A stretch of 64,000 nt of DNA from Pseudomonas sp. S35 (GTDB lineage: Bacteria; Pseudomonadota; Gammaproteobacteria; Pseudomonadales; Pseudomonadaceae), in assembly GCF_009866765.1 (NCBI RefSeq), contig NZ_CP019431.1:5518001-5582000 (forward strand), read 5' to 3'. Below are positions 57,025 to 64,000 of this stretch, in pieces. A model generated the notes under the pieces. The model had not been told where the DNA came from. It did not search any database and saw nothing but the letters and a program-made list of their open reading frames with translations. The position numbers and the translations under genes were made by a program. Numbering within the stretch: position 1 is the first letter of the stretch; every line of letters starts with the position of its first letter.

Positions 57025-57882
57025 TTACAGCGTGGAACGCACTCGCCACAGTTCGGGGAACAGCACGGTGTCGAGCATCTTGCGCAGATACCCCACGCCT
57101 TCGGTACCACCGGTACCCGGTTGGAAGCCGATAATCCGCTCCACCGTGGTCACATGGCGGAAGCGCCACTGGCGGAACGAATCCTCCAGGTCGATAAACT
57201 TCTCGGCCAACTGATACAAGTCCCAATACCGGTTCGGATCGCGATACACCTCGCGCCACGCGGCCTCCACGGACTCATCGTGAACGGTCGCTGCGGTCGG
57301 GTCGCGCTCGGCACGTTTCGGATCAATCGCCAGGCCGGCCTTGATCATCAGGTTGATCGCCTCGTCATACAGCGACGGCGTGGCAATCGCCACTTTCAAC
57401 TCGTTCAACAGCGCCGGCCGATGGGCGTGAGGCCCTAACAGCGCCGCGCTCTTGTTGCCGAGGATGAACTCGATCTCGCGGTACTGGAACGACTGGAACC
57501 CCGACGACTGCCCCAGGAACGGGCGAATCGCCTTGTATTCCGATGGCGTCATGGTCGCCAGCACGGCCCAGGCATGCACCAGTTGATCGAAAATCCGCGA
57601 CACCCGCGCCAACATCTTGAACGCCGGCGGCAACTCGCCCAAGCGCACGTGTTCGCGGGCGGCCTTGAGTTCGTGGAGCATCAGTTTCATCCACAGCTCC
57701 GAGGTCTGGTGCTGGATGATGAAGAGCATTTCGTTGTGGTCCGGCGACAGCGGGTGCTGGGCGCTGAGGACTTTGCCCAGGTCCAGGTAGTCGCCGTAGC
57801 TCATGGACTCGGAAAAATTCAGCTCGGCGTTATGCCATTCTTCCGGCGGTTGGTAATCAGCAGAAAAGGGACATTGGCTCAT
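57025..57882 (-). CDS. kynA: Tryptophan 2,3-dioxygenase
   Basis: The 285-residue haem enzyme opens tryptophan to N-formylkynurenine. It has the substrate-contact segment [20 protein letters not shown], the haem ligand His in [12 protein letters not shown], and the conserved [11 protein letters not shown] loop. Its ATG overlaps the kynB stop by 4 bp (ATGA), so the two are co-translated. Confidence 0.97.
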   Translation of the reverse strand: MSQCPFSADYQPPEEWHNAELNFSESMSYGDYLDLGKVLSAQHPLSPDHNEMLFIIQHQTSELWMKLMLHELKAAREHVRLGELPPAFKMLARVSRIFDQLVHAWAVLATMTPSEYKAIRPFLGQSSGFQSFQYREIEFILGNKSAALLGPHAHRPALLNELKVAIATPSLYDEAINLMIKAGLAIDPKRAERDPTAATVHDESVEAAWREVYRDPNRYWDLYQLAEKFIDLEDSFRQWRFRHVTTVERIIGFQPGTGGTEGVGYLRKMLDTVLFPELWRVRSTL

Positions 57883-58529
57883 CGCGTGGGCTCCTTGAGC
57901 GGGCGGAGAATGGCGCGCACCGGGCTCGCGTCCAGGTTGGCAAAACGCAGCGGCAGCGCGATCAGTTCATAGTCGCCCTCCGGTACGTCGTCGAGCACGA
58001 TGCCTTCGAGAATCGCCATGCCATTGCGGGCGACGGCGTTGTGGGCGTCCATCGTCTTGGACTGTTGCGGGTCCAGGGACGGGGTGTCGATACCGATCAG
58101 GCGCACACCCAGGCTGGCCAGCAGCTCAATGGTTTGTGGGGCGATGGCGGTGAAACTCGAATCCCATTCGGTCAGCGGCGCTTGTGGATAAGTACGCAGC
58201 AACACCCGCTCGGGCAAGTTATCCACACGGCCTTGCAACTGATGCGGCTGCACCAGCGCGCCACTGCCCAGGCAATGCAGCACCCGGCACGGGCCCATGT
58301 ACACATCCAGCGACACCTCACCAATCGGCGCGCCGTCGGCGCTGTAATGCAGCGGCGCGTCCACGTGGGCACCGGTGTGCGGCGACAAGGTAATGCGCCC
58401 CACATTCACCGGACACTCCGGGCCGAACTGCCACACACGCTCTTCCTGGAACGGCGTATCGCCCGGCCACGTCGGGGTCGCCGTACTCAAGGGCGGGCTG
58501 ATGTCCCACCACGTTTTTATTGGGTTCAT
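57879..58529 (-). CDS. kynB: Kynurenine formamidase (arylformamidase)
   Basis: The 216-residue metal-dependent hydrolase has the zinc motif [12 protein letters not shown] and DTPSLDP, as in bacterial KynB. It removes formate from N-formylkynurenine. It is first in the kynB-kynA operon; a candidate KynR site is 50 bp upstream. Confidence 0.95.
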   Translation of the reverse strand: MNPIKTWWDISPPLSTATPTWPGDTPFQEERVWQFGPECPVNVGRITLSPHTGAHVDAPLHYSADGAPIGEVSLDVYMGPCRVLHCLGSGALVQPHQLQGRVDNLPERVLLRTYPQAPLTEWDSSFTAIAPQTIELLASLGVRLIGIDTPSLDPQQSKTMDAHNAVARNGMAILEGIVLDDVPEGDYELIALPLRFANLDASPVRAILRPLKEPTR

Positions 58530-58578
58530 TTAAAGGCTCTCGGCGGTTACTGGGGTGAATGATACGAGGGCCAGCTGT

Positions 58579-58596
58579 GAATTTTCTTGCGAATTC
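58579..58596. promoter_or_regulatory. Candidate KynR site upstream of kynB
   Basis: GAATTTTCTTGCGAATTC contains the 15-bp motif shared with the kynU-kynR region and a GAATT-N8-AATTC inverted repeat. It lies 50 bp before the kynB start. Confidence 0.55.
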
Positions 58597-58671
58597 TGGC
58601 GCGAGACGGGAAATCTTTCGCACTTACTGCGAGGAAATGGCTTATTTACGCTCAGAAGTGTCGCCGGGCCA

Positions 58672-58763
58672 CATGTGGGAGGGGGCTTGCCCCCGATGGC
58701 AGTGGGTCAGCTGACACAGGGGCCGGCTGACCCGGCGCCATCGGGGGCAAGCCCCCTTCCACA
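58672..58763. repeat. REP doublet (REPIN)
   Basis: ATGTGGGAGGGGGCTTGCCCCCGATGG-type arms at 58672-58698 and 58738-58763 face each other around a GTCAGCTGAC/GCCGGCTGACC inner region. It fills the 361-bp gap between kynB and the cupin gene. Confidence 0.75.
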
Positions 58764-58891
58764 TTGACTGCGCATGGCCAGAGGAGTCGTATTCAGCTGC
58801 GCTTCTGGGCATCCCGATGTCGAGTTCAGACCACTGGCACAACGCCCAAGGCCTTAGGGTGCATCTTTGCATTCACTGCCTAGGAGTCATC

Positions 58892-59236
58892 ATGTCCAAG
58901 CCCATCACCGTACTGCGCGACACCCATCCCCTGCCGGTCCTGGACGCGTGCAAATGGGAGAAGCTGGAAGGCGACCCACACACCGTCAACCTCAACGCCT
59001 ACACCAGCGAAGACGGCAGCAAGATCATGGGCACCTGGATCTGCACCCCGGGCAAGTGGTACGTGGACTATGTGAAGTGGGAATACTGCCATTTCCAGGA
59101 AGGCTACTGCATCATCACGCCTGAGGGCCTGGAGCCGATCCACCTGCGGGCTGGGGATATCTTCGTGGTGGAACCGGGGATGAAAGGGACGTGGGAAGTG
59201 GTCGAGACGGTGCGTAAGTATTTTGTGTTTGCTTGA
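58892..59236 (+). CDS. Cupin-domain protein (ureidoglycine aminohydrolase-like fold)
   Basis: The 114-residue single-domain cupin has GTWICTPGKWYVDYVKWEYCHFQEGYCIITPEG and GDIFVVEPGMKGTWEVVE, the pattern of the DUF861 subgroup. TAGGAG precedes ATG 58892. It stands alone between REP elements. Members of this subgroup are often of unknown function; I cannot assign one. Confidence 0.82.
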   Translation: MSKPITVLRDTHPLPVLDACKWEKLEGDPHTVNLNAYTSEDGSKIMGTWICTPGKWYVDYVKWEYCHFQEGYCIITPEGLEPIHLRAGDIFVVEPGMKGTWEVVETVRKYFVFA

Positions 59237-59260
59237 GTTTTTTGTGGTGCAGTCGCCTTC

Positions 59261-59395
59261 TGTGGTGAGCGGGCTTGCCCCGCGCTGGGCTGCAAGGCAG
59301 CCCCAATAAAAAACGCCGCATTCTCTCAGAAAGAATGCGGCGTCTGGTTTCAGGGCCGCTTCGCGCCCCAGCGCGGGGCAAGCCCGCTCACCACA
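59261..59395. repeat. REP doublet enclosing the mmsAB terminator
   Basis: Arms TGTGGTGAGCGGGC... (59261-59304) and its complement (59354-59395) flank a perfect 12-bp hairpin ACGCCGCATTCT / AGAATGCGGCGT (59313-59324 / 59332-59343). On the minus strand the hairpin is followed by TTTTTTATT, so it is the terminator of mmsB. Confidence 0.8.
59312..59343 (-). terminator. Rho-independent terminator of mmsAB
   Basis: A 12-bp perfect stem with a 7-base loop, then six T on the minus strand, 72 bp past the mmsB stop. Confidence 0.85.
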
Positions 59396-59415
59396 ATGCT
59401 CGTCCCTGAATGCCC

Positions 59416-60303
59416 TTATTTGGGCTTGCGGTAGCTGTTGATAATCGCCGAGAAGTCCTGGCCCCCTTCCCCACGCTGACTCATCGATTGGTACAACTGC
59501 TGAGCCACAGCCCCCAGAATCACCGGCTGTTTCGCCTGGCGCGCCGCCTCGGTAGCCAGGCCCAAATCCTTGAGCATCAAATCGGCACCAAACCCGCCGG
59601 TGTAACCACGGGATGACGGCGCGGTTTCGATCACGCCCGGCCATGGGTTGTAGGTGTCCGAACTCCAGCAGCGCCCGGTGGAGCTGTTGATGATCCCGGC
59701 CAGCACCTGGGTGTCGATGCCCAACGCGTCACCCAACGCCATCGCTTCGCTGACGCCGACCATGCTGATCCCCAGCAGCAGGTTGTTGCAGATCTTGGCG
59801 ATTTGCCCGGTGCCCACGTCACCGCAATGCACGATGTTGCGGCCCATCTGCGCCAGCACCGGTTGCAGGGTGGCGAACAGTTCCGGGGGCGCGCCGACCA
59901 TGAAGGTCAAGGTCCCGGCGCTAGCGCCGCCGGTGCCGCCAGAGACTGGAGCATCCGCTATCACCACACCTTGCTTGGCCGCCGCAGCGGCAACATCGCG
60001 GATGGTTTGCGGGTCGATGGTGCTGCAATCCACGGCGGGCACGCCTTGGCCGATGCCGGCCAGCACGCCGTCTTCATTCAGCCAGACGCTGCGCACATGG
60101 GCTGCGGCGGGCAGCATGGTAATTACCAGTTCGGCGCCTTGTGCCGCTTCACGCGGTGAGCCGCAGACGGTGGCGCCCAGTTCTGCGAACTCCTTGAACA
60201 CGCCGGGATTAACGTCGAATACATTCAGCTTATTCCCAGCCAAAAGCAGGTTGCGGGCCATGGGCGCGCCCATGTTGCCCAGGCCGATAAATGCAATCTT
60301 CAT
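59416..60303 (-). CDS. mmsB: 3-Hydroxyisobutyrate dehydrogenase
   Basis: The 295-residue enzyme has the NAD motif IAFIGLGNMGAPMARNL, the family segment DAPVSGGTGGA and the catalytic lysine region TGQIAKICNN. It oxidises 3-hydroxyisobutyrate to methylmalonate semialdehyde in valine breakdown. It follows mmsA by 15 bp. Confidence 0.95.
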   Translation of the reverse strand: MKIAFIGLGNMGAPMARNLLLAGNKLNVFDVNPGVFKEFAELGATVCGSPREAAQGAELVITMLPAAAHVRSVWLNEDGVLAGIGQGVPAVDCSTIDPQTIRDVAAAAAKQGVVIADAPVSGGTGGASAGTLTFMVGAPPELFATLQPVLAQMGRNIVHCGDVGTGQIAKICNNLLLGISMVGVSEAMALGDALGIDTQVLAGIINSSTGRCWSSDTYNPWPGVIETAPSSRGYTGGFGADLMLKDLGLATEAARQAKQPVILGAVAQQLYQSMSQRGEGGQDFSAIINSYRKPK

Positions 60304-60318
60304 GGTCGTCTCCCGGAG

Positions 60319-61836
60319 TCAGCGCAGGTTGATGGTGGTGTTGACGCCATCGTTGACCGTGTCGTCGTCAAACCAGCGGCTGGTGACGGTTTTGGTCTGG
60401 GTGTAGAACTGCACCACTTGCTTGCCATACGGGCCCAGGTCGCCGAGCTTGGAACCACGGGAGCCGGTGAAGCTGAAGAACGGCACCGGCACCGGGATCG
60501 GAATGTTGATGCCGACTTGGCCTACATCGATTTCGCTCTGGAACTTACGCGCCGCCGCGCCGCTTTGGGTGAACAGGCCCGTGCCGTTGCCGAACGGGTT
60601 GGCGTTGACCAGCGCGATGGCCTGGTCCAGGGTGTCGACTTCCAGCACCACCAGCACCGGGCCGAAGATTTCCTGGGTGTAGATCTGCATGTCCGTCGTC
60701 ACGCCGCAGAACAAGGTCGGGCCGACAAAGTTGCCTTGTTCGAAGCCCGGCACCTTGATGTCACGGCCGTCCAGTTCCAGCTTGGCGCCTTCCTTCACGC
60801 CGCTTTCGATCAGTTCCAGGATGCGGGCCTTGGCGCGCTTGGAAATCACTGGGCCCACGTCGGTACCGGCTTCGCTGCCGGCATTGACCTTGAGCTTCAG
60901 CGCCAGCGCCTTGAGGTCCGGCAGCCATTGCTTGGCCGCGCCCACCAGCACCACCACCGAGGTGGCCATGCAACGCTGGCCCGCCGCACCGAAACCGGCA
61001 CCGACCAAGGCATTGAGGGTGTGCTCGCGGTTGGCATCCGGCAGCACCACGGCGTGGTTCTTGGCGCCCATCATCGATTGCACGCGCTTGCCGTGCTTGC
61101 CGGCCAAGTCATACACATGGGTGCCGACAGCGGTGGAGCCCACAAACGACACGGCCTTGATGTCTTTATGGGTGCACAGCGCATCCACCACGTCCTTGCC
61201 GCCGTGCACCACGTTGAGCACGCCAGGCGGCACACCGGCTTCCAGCGCCAGCTCCACCAGCAGCAAGGTCGACAGCGGGTCCTGCTCGGATGGCTTGAGC
61301 ACAAAGGTGTTGCCACAGGCGATAGCCATCGGGAACATCCACAGCGGAATCATCGCCGGGAAGTTGAACGGGGTAATCCCTGCACACACGCCGATCGGCT
61401 GGCGCAGGGTGTAGGTGTCGACGCCACCGGCGACGTTTTCGGCGAACTCGCCCATTTGCAGGGTGCCGATGGAACAGGCGTGCTCCACCACTTCCAGGCC
61501 ACGGAAAATATCGCCCTCGGCATCGGCAATGGTCTTACCCTGCTCGGCGCTGAGGACCACGGCAATGCGTTTGGAATGCTCACGAATCAAGGCTTGCAGC
61601 TTGAGCATGATGCGCATGCGTGCGCCGATCGGCGTCAGCTTCCAGGTCTGGAAGGCGCGATGGGCGGCGTCGATGGCGGCGTTGACTTCATCGGCCGTAG
61701 CGAATGGGACTTTGGCCAGCACCTCTTGGGTGGCCGGGTTGACGATGTCTTGCCACTCGGTGGTCTTGGACTCGACCCACTCACCGTTGATCAGCAACTT
61801 GACCTGTTTAACGGAAATATCGGCAGATGCGTTCAT
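60319..61836 (-). CDS. mmsA: CoA-acylating methylmalonate-semialdehyde dehydrogenase
   Basis: The 505-residue ALDH-family enzyme has the catalytic Cys in [11 protein letters not shown]. The general-base Glu region of most ALDHs reads [14 protein letters not shown], as in CoA-dependent MMSDHs, where the Glu is absent. It converts methylmalonate semialdehyde to propionyl-CoA and CO2. The start is ATG 61836; mmsB follows. A LysR gene is divergent. Confidence 0.95.
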   Translation of the reverse strand: MNASADISVKQVKLLINGEWVESKTTEWQDIVNPATQEVLAKVPFATADEVNAAIDAAHRAFQTWKLTPIGARMRIMLKLQALIREHSKRIAVVLSAEQGKTIADAEGDIFRGLEVVEHACSIGTLQMGEFAENVAGGVDTYTLRQPIGVCAGITPFNFPAMIPLWMFPMAIACGNTFVLKPSEQDPLSTLLLVELALEAGVPPGVLNVVHGGKDVVDALCTHKDIKAVSFVGSTAVGTHVYDLAGKHGKRVQSMMGAKNHAVVLPDANREHTLNALVGAGFGAAGQRCMATSVVVLVGAAKQWLPDLKALALKLKVNAGSEAGTDVGPVISKRAKARILELIESGVKEGAKLELDGRDIKVPGFEQGNFVGPTLFCGVTTDMQIYTQEIFGPVLVVLEVDTLDQAIALVNANPFGNGTGLFTQSGAAARKFQSEIDVGQVGINIPIPVPVPFFSFTGSRGSKLGDLGPYGKQVVQFYTQTKTVTSRWFDDDTVNDGVNTTINLR

Positions 61837-61967
61837 GTGGTCTCCAACTCTTATATTTATGTAGAGACAAGGCGCGTGAATCGCCTTGAAGAATGAGGCG
61901 TTCGGACTGTTTTTGGAGTATAGATGTGCAAATCTCTAATAAGAACGCACATAAAAGCCGGTCCAAT

Positions 61968-62915
61968 ATGCAAAAAAACATCACATCATTGGGCTCCCTG
62001 AACTGGGACGACCTGAAGTTTTTCCTCGAAGTGGCCCGTACCCGCAAGGCCAGCGTCGCGGCCAAACGCCTGGCGGTTGACTACACCACCGTGTCACGAC
62101 GTATCAGCTCACTGGAAGTGTCCCTCGGCACGTTGCTGTTCGAGAAATCCCGGACCAACGGCTTTGTACTCACCCCCGAGGGCCAGCGTTTACTGGGGTA
62201 TGCCGAGTCCATCGAAAGCACCCTGCACATGGCCTGCGAGCAAGTCTCCGGCTCCGGCGTGGCGCTGTCCGGCCATGTACGCATGGGCTGCACCGAAGGC
62301 TTCGGCAGTTTTTTCGTCACCCCGCAGTTGAGCCACTTCGTCGACACCTACCCGGCTATCTCGGTAGACATCCTGCCCCTGCCCCACTTCATCAGCCTGT
62401 CCAAGCGCGAAGCCGACATCGTCATCGCCCTGGAACGCCCGGAACACGGCCCGTACGTGTGCTGCAAACTGTGCGACTACAAACTGCAGCTGTACGCGAC
62501 CCAGGACTACCTCGACCAGCATCCGCCCATCCAGCGGCCTTCGGATTTGGCCGAACACCCGTTTATCAGTTATGTGGATGACCTGGCGTTCAGCTCAGAG
62601 CTGCTTTACCTGGCGAACGTAGTGCCCGGCGCCAGCGCGAGCTTGCGCAGTACCAGCGTGATTGCGCAGTACGTCGCGGCGCAACAAGGGCGGTCGATGG
62701 CGATATTGCCGTGCTTTCTGGCGGCGCAGGATCCACGGCTGTTGCCGGTGTTGGGAGAGCAGATTGCGATTACGCGGCAGTTCTGGATGTATTGCCGGGA
62801 GGACCTGCGCAAGTTGAAGCGGATTACGTTGTTGTGGGACTACATCCGGGAAGTGACGGAGCAGAATCAGGGGTTGTTGATGGGGGAGACGCGGGAGATC
62901 ACGTTTGCGGATTAA
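61968..62915 (+). CDS. LysR-family regulator divergent from mmsAB
   Basis: The 315-residue protein begins MQKNITSLGSLNWDDLKFFLEVARTRKASVAAKRLAVDYTTVSRRISSLE, a LysR winged helix with the DYTTVSRR recognition helix, followed by a co-inducer domain. ATG 61968 fits the family; starts at 61893 are too long. Divergence from mmsA (131 bp) suggests it controls valine breakdown. In P. aeruginosa the adjacent regulator MmsR is of the AraC family, so this is a different solution. Confidence 0.87.
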   Translation: MQKNITSLGSLNWDDLKFFLEVARTRKASVAAKRLAVDYTTVSRRISSLEVSLGTLLFEKSRTNGFVLTPEGQRLLGYAESIESTLHMACEQVSGSGVALSGHVRMGCTEGFGSFFVTPQLSHFVDTYPAISVDILPLPHFISLSKREADIVIALERPEHGPYVCCKLCDYKLQLYATQDYLDQHPPIQRPSDLAEHPFISYVDDLAFSSELLYLANVVPGASASLRSTSVIAQYVAAQQGRSMAILPCFLAAQDPRLLPVLGEQIAITRQFWMYCREDLRKLKRITLLWDYIREVTEQNQGLLMGETREITFAD

Positions 62916-63159
62916 GGGACGTTTCCTAGAGCCCCCCGGCCTACTGCGCCTTAGTGTTCGAGTCACTAGCCTGCGGACTTCACAGAAAAAACTGCGAACG
63001 GGTTTAGCGATCCGAACCACTAAGAAGCATCCTCTTTAAACACTTGGCTGGCGTTTTTTAGTAAGCGTCCGCCCACACCCCTTGCTTTTTTTTGTGGCAT
63101 GGATCACCGTTCAGCCCCCTTCAAACGCTACAAAAAGTTTGGGTAATACAGGGGTAGAA

Positions 63160-63181
63160 AACGTCAACAACCATTGACGTT
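63160..63181. promoter_or_regulatory. Operator-like inverted repeat before the proline dehydrogenase gene
   Basis: AACGTCAA and TTGACGTT are perfect 8-bp complements around CAACCA. The position, 218 bp before the next ATG and just before the short ORF, suits a regulator site or an RNA hairpin. Confidence 0.45.
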
Positions 63182-63204
63182 AGCAAACACCTAGAGAAGA
63201 AAGC

Positions 63205-63240
63205 ATGCACGCCGCCGCTTGGCCCCCATTGATGAACTGA
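63205..63240 (+). CDS. Possible leader peptide with consecutive prolines
   Basis: ATG at 63205 after AGAGAAGAAAGC opens 11 codons, MHAAAWPPLMN, ending TGA. It lies 158 bp before a proline dehydrogenase gene. A Pro-Pro pair in a short leader could sense prolyl-tRNA or translation stalling. It may equally be chance. Confidence 0.25.
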   Translation: MHAAAWPPLMN

Positions 63241-63398
63241 AGCTCGCAGTAGACGCTGCCGCTATGCGCTGACATAGACGGCTGTGACTCTGCTTCATGC
63301 TGCTCCAAAAAGGAGTGGCGGCTTTGCTACGTCCGTGGTTTTTCGACGCTTTTGCGCGGAGAAACGGATGTTGGCTGTTTTTCGTCTTTGGTATTGAT

Positions 63399-64000
63399 AT
63401 GCATCTTTTCAACGCTTTGATGGCTCGCGCCATCCCTTTTATTCCTCGCGCAATTATCCAAAAAATCTCCCGTCGCTACATTGCCGGTGCCACGCTAGGC
63501 GAAGCCCTTGCGCGAGTTAAACAGCTAAACGCACAAGGTTTTTGTGTGACGCTCGACGTATTGGGCGAGACTGTTTCGACCCCACAACAGGCTGAGAATA
63601 CGGCGATCGATTACATTGATTTGCTTGAAGCGATTCAAGCCAATGGATTAAAAGCCAACATTTCGATCAAGCCTTCCTCGCTTGGATTGCTCTTGGACAT
63701 GCAGCAATGCGAACGCCTCGCAGAGCGCATTCTTGAAGCGGCAGAGGGTCACAAAAACTCTGTTTGCATAGATATGGAAGATGTTAGCTGCACGCAAAAG
63801 GAAATCGATCTGTTCACCCGGTTGAGGACAAGCCACGACAATGTTGGGCTGGCATTGCAGGCCTATTTGAAGCGTACTTATCAGGATATTGAGGTGCTCA
63901 CACGCGAAACAAGCACTGTGCGCATCTGCAAGGGTATCTATGTGGAGGAACGATCGCACCTTGTGAGCGGCTCTTGGAGTGACCGTACCGCCATCAACAA
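63399..64000 (+). CDS. Proline dehydrogenase family protein, 3' end cut by the window
   Basis: ATG 63399 opens a frame that runs off the right edge after 200 codons. The product begins MHLFNALMARAIPFIPRAII, and the segments FCVTLDVLGETVSTPQQAENT, NISIKPSSLGL, VCIDMEDVS, GLALQAYLKRT and RICKGIYVEE are those of the FAD-binding TIM barrel of monofunctional proline dehydrogenases, which oxidise proline to pyrroline-5-carboxylate. Pseudomonas normally uses the large bifunctional PutA. Codon use (TTA, AGG, ACA, CTT, CAA) and GC (25/60 and 28/60 in two lines counted) differ from the neighbours, suggesting acquisition by transfer. Confidence 0.8.
   Translation, partial: MHLFNALMARAIPFIPRAIIQKISRRYIAGATLGEALARVKQLNAQGFCVTLDVLGETVSTPQQAENTAIDYIDLLEAIQANGLKANISIKPSSLGLLLDMQQCERLAERILEAAEGHKNSVCIDMEDVSCTQKEIDLFTRLRTSHDNVGLALQAYLKRTYQDIEVLTRETSTVRICKGIYVEERSHLVSGSWSDRTAIN

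Larger units (their letters stand above)
62916..63398. other. Gene-free leader region at a composition change
   Basis: No confident gene is seen in this 483-bp stretch. It holds a perfect inverted repeat AACGTCAA-N6-TTGACGTT (63160-63181), an 11-codon ORF (63205-63240), and several T-rich tracts. The base composition falls from about 60% GC in the LysR gene toward the mid-40s in the gene that follows. Confidence 0.6.

Noticed and set aside
62952..62968. TAGTG-TTCGAGT-CACTA, which fits a tRNA T-arm exactly
   Set aside because: No matching acceptor stem, anticodon arm or CCA end is found around it; one such match is not surprising in this length of DNA. A tRNA remnant at an island edge remains a weak possibility.
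63191..63433. 80-codon leftward frame before the proline dehydrogenase gene
   Set aside because: It overlaps the real gene start, has no ribosome site, and its Ser/Ala/Lys-rich product has no family features.

Overview
The window is a piece of a Pseudomonas chromosome, most likely of the P. fluorescens group. The GC is near 60%. The housekeeping order rplU-rpmA-obgE-proB-creA, divergent from ispB and followed by an iron-regulated small gene and an FKBP isomerase, is the Pseudomonas arrangement. The gaps carry many REP-type hairpins of the GTGGGAGGGGGC...GCCCCCTCCCAC and TGTGGTGAGCGGGC...GCCCGCTCACCACA kinds typical of that group. All calls come from reading the sequence and recalling families; no search was run.

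Layout. 1-2323: 3' part of norR and an EamA exporter. 2462-12656: AraC and MalT/AlkS-type LuxR regulators, a DUF1329/DUF1302 envelope pair, and a short-chain dehydrogenase with a coupled class II aldolase-like/alpha-beta hydrolase pair. 12856-18680: flavodoxin, then a blue-light module made of a short LOV protein, an unknown gene, a LitR/CarH-like MerR regulator with a degenerate B12 domain and a divergent membrane-anchored ABM protein, followed by folM-folE-folX (tetrahydromonapterin synthesis), DUF1244 and hopJ-like genes. 18744-24678: trxB, cysZ, a glycosyltransferase, a 59-codon gene, an old yellow enzyme, glutathione peroxidase and creA. 24694-30851: proB, obgE, rpmA, rplU | ispB, a YjdM-type protein, a Fur-box gene and fklB. 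31100-37733: a chemoreceptor, an unannotated structured-RNA locus with a 32-codon ORF, and a gntP-rpiR-D-aminoacylase-VOC operon. 37980-43422: a DUF1311 protein, SulP transporter, SDR, LysR, mdaB and a TauE/SafE protein.

43543-58529 is a catabolic supercluster for tryptophan. Two permeases import substrate. kynA, kynB and kynU convert tryptophan to anthranilate plus alanine, antABC makes catechol, and catA, catB and catC lead to the beta-ketoadipate enol-lactone. Local regulators are KynR (Lrp), AntR (AraC) and CatR (LysR). A shared 15-bp motif lies upstream of both kynU and kynB. The later steps (catD, pcaIJ, pcaF) are not here. 58892-62915 holds a cupin gene and the valine-catabolic mmsA-mmsB pair with a divergent LysR gene. 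From about 62940 to the right edge the base composition drops, and a monofunctional proline dehydrogenase gene begins and runs off the window.

The most interesting points are the LOV/MerR light module beside the pterin genes, the hidden structured RNA at 33.0-33.4 kb, the shared kyn promoter motif, a probable small RNA near 9.7-9.9 kb, and the low-GC proline dehydrogenase locus with a possible proline-containing leader peptide.
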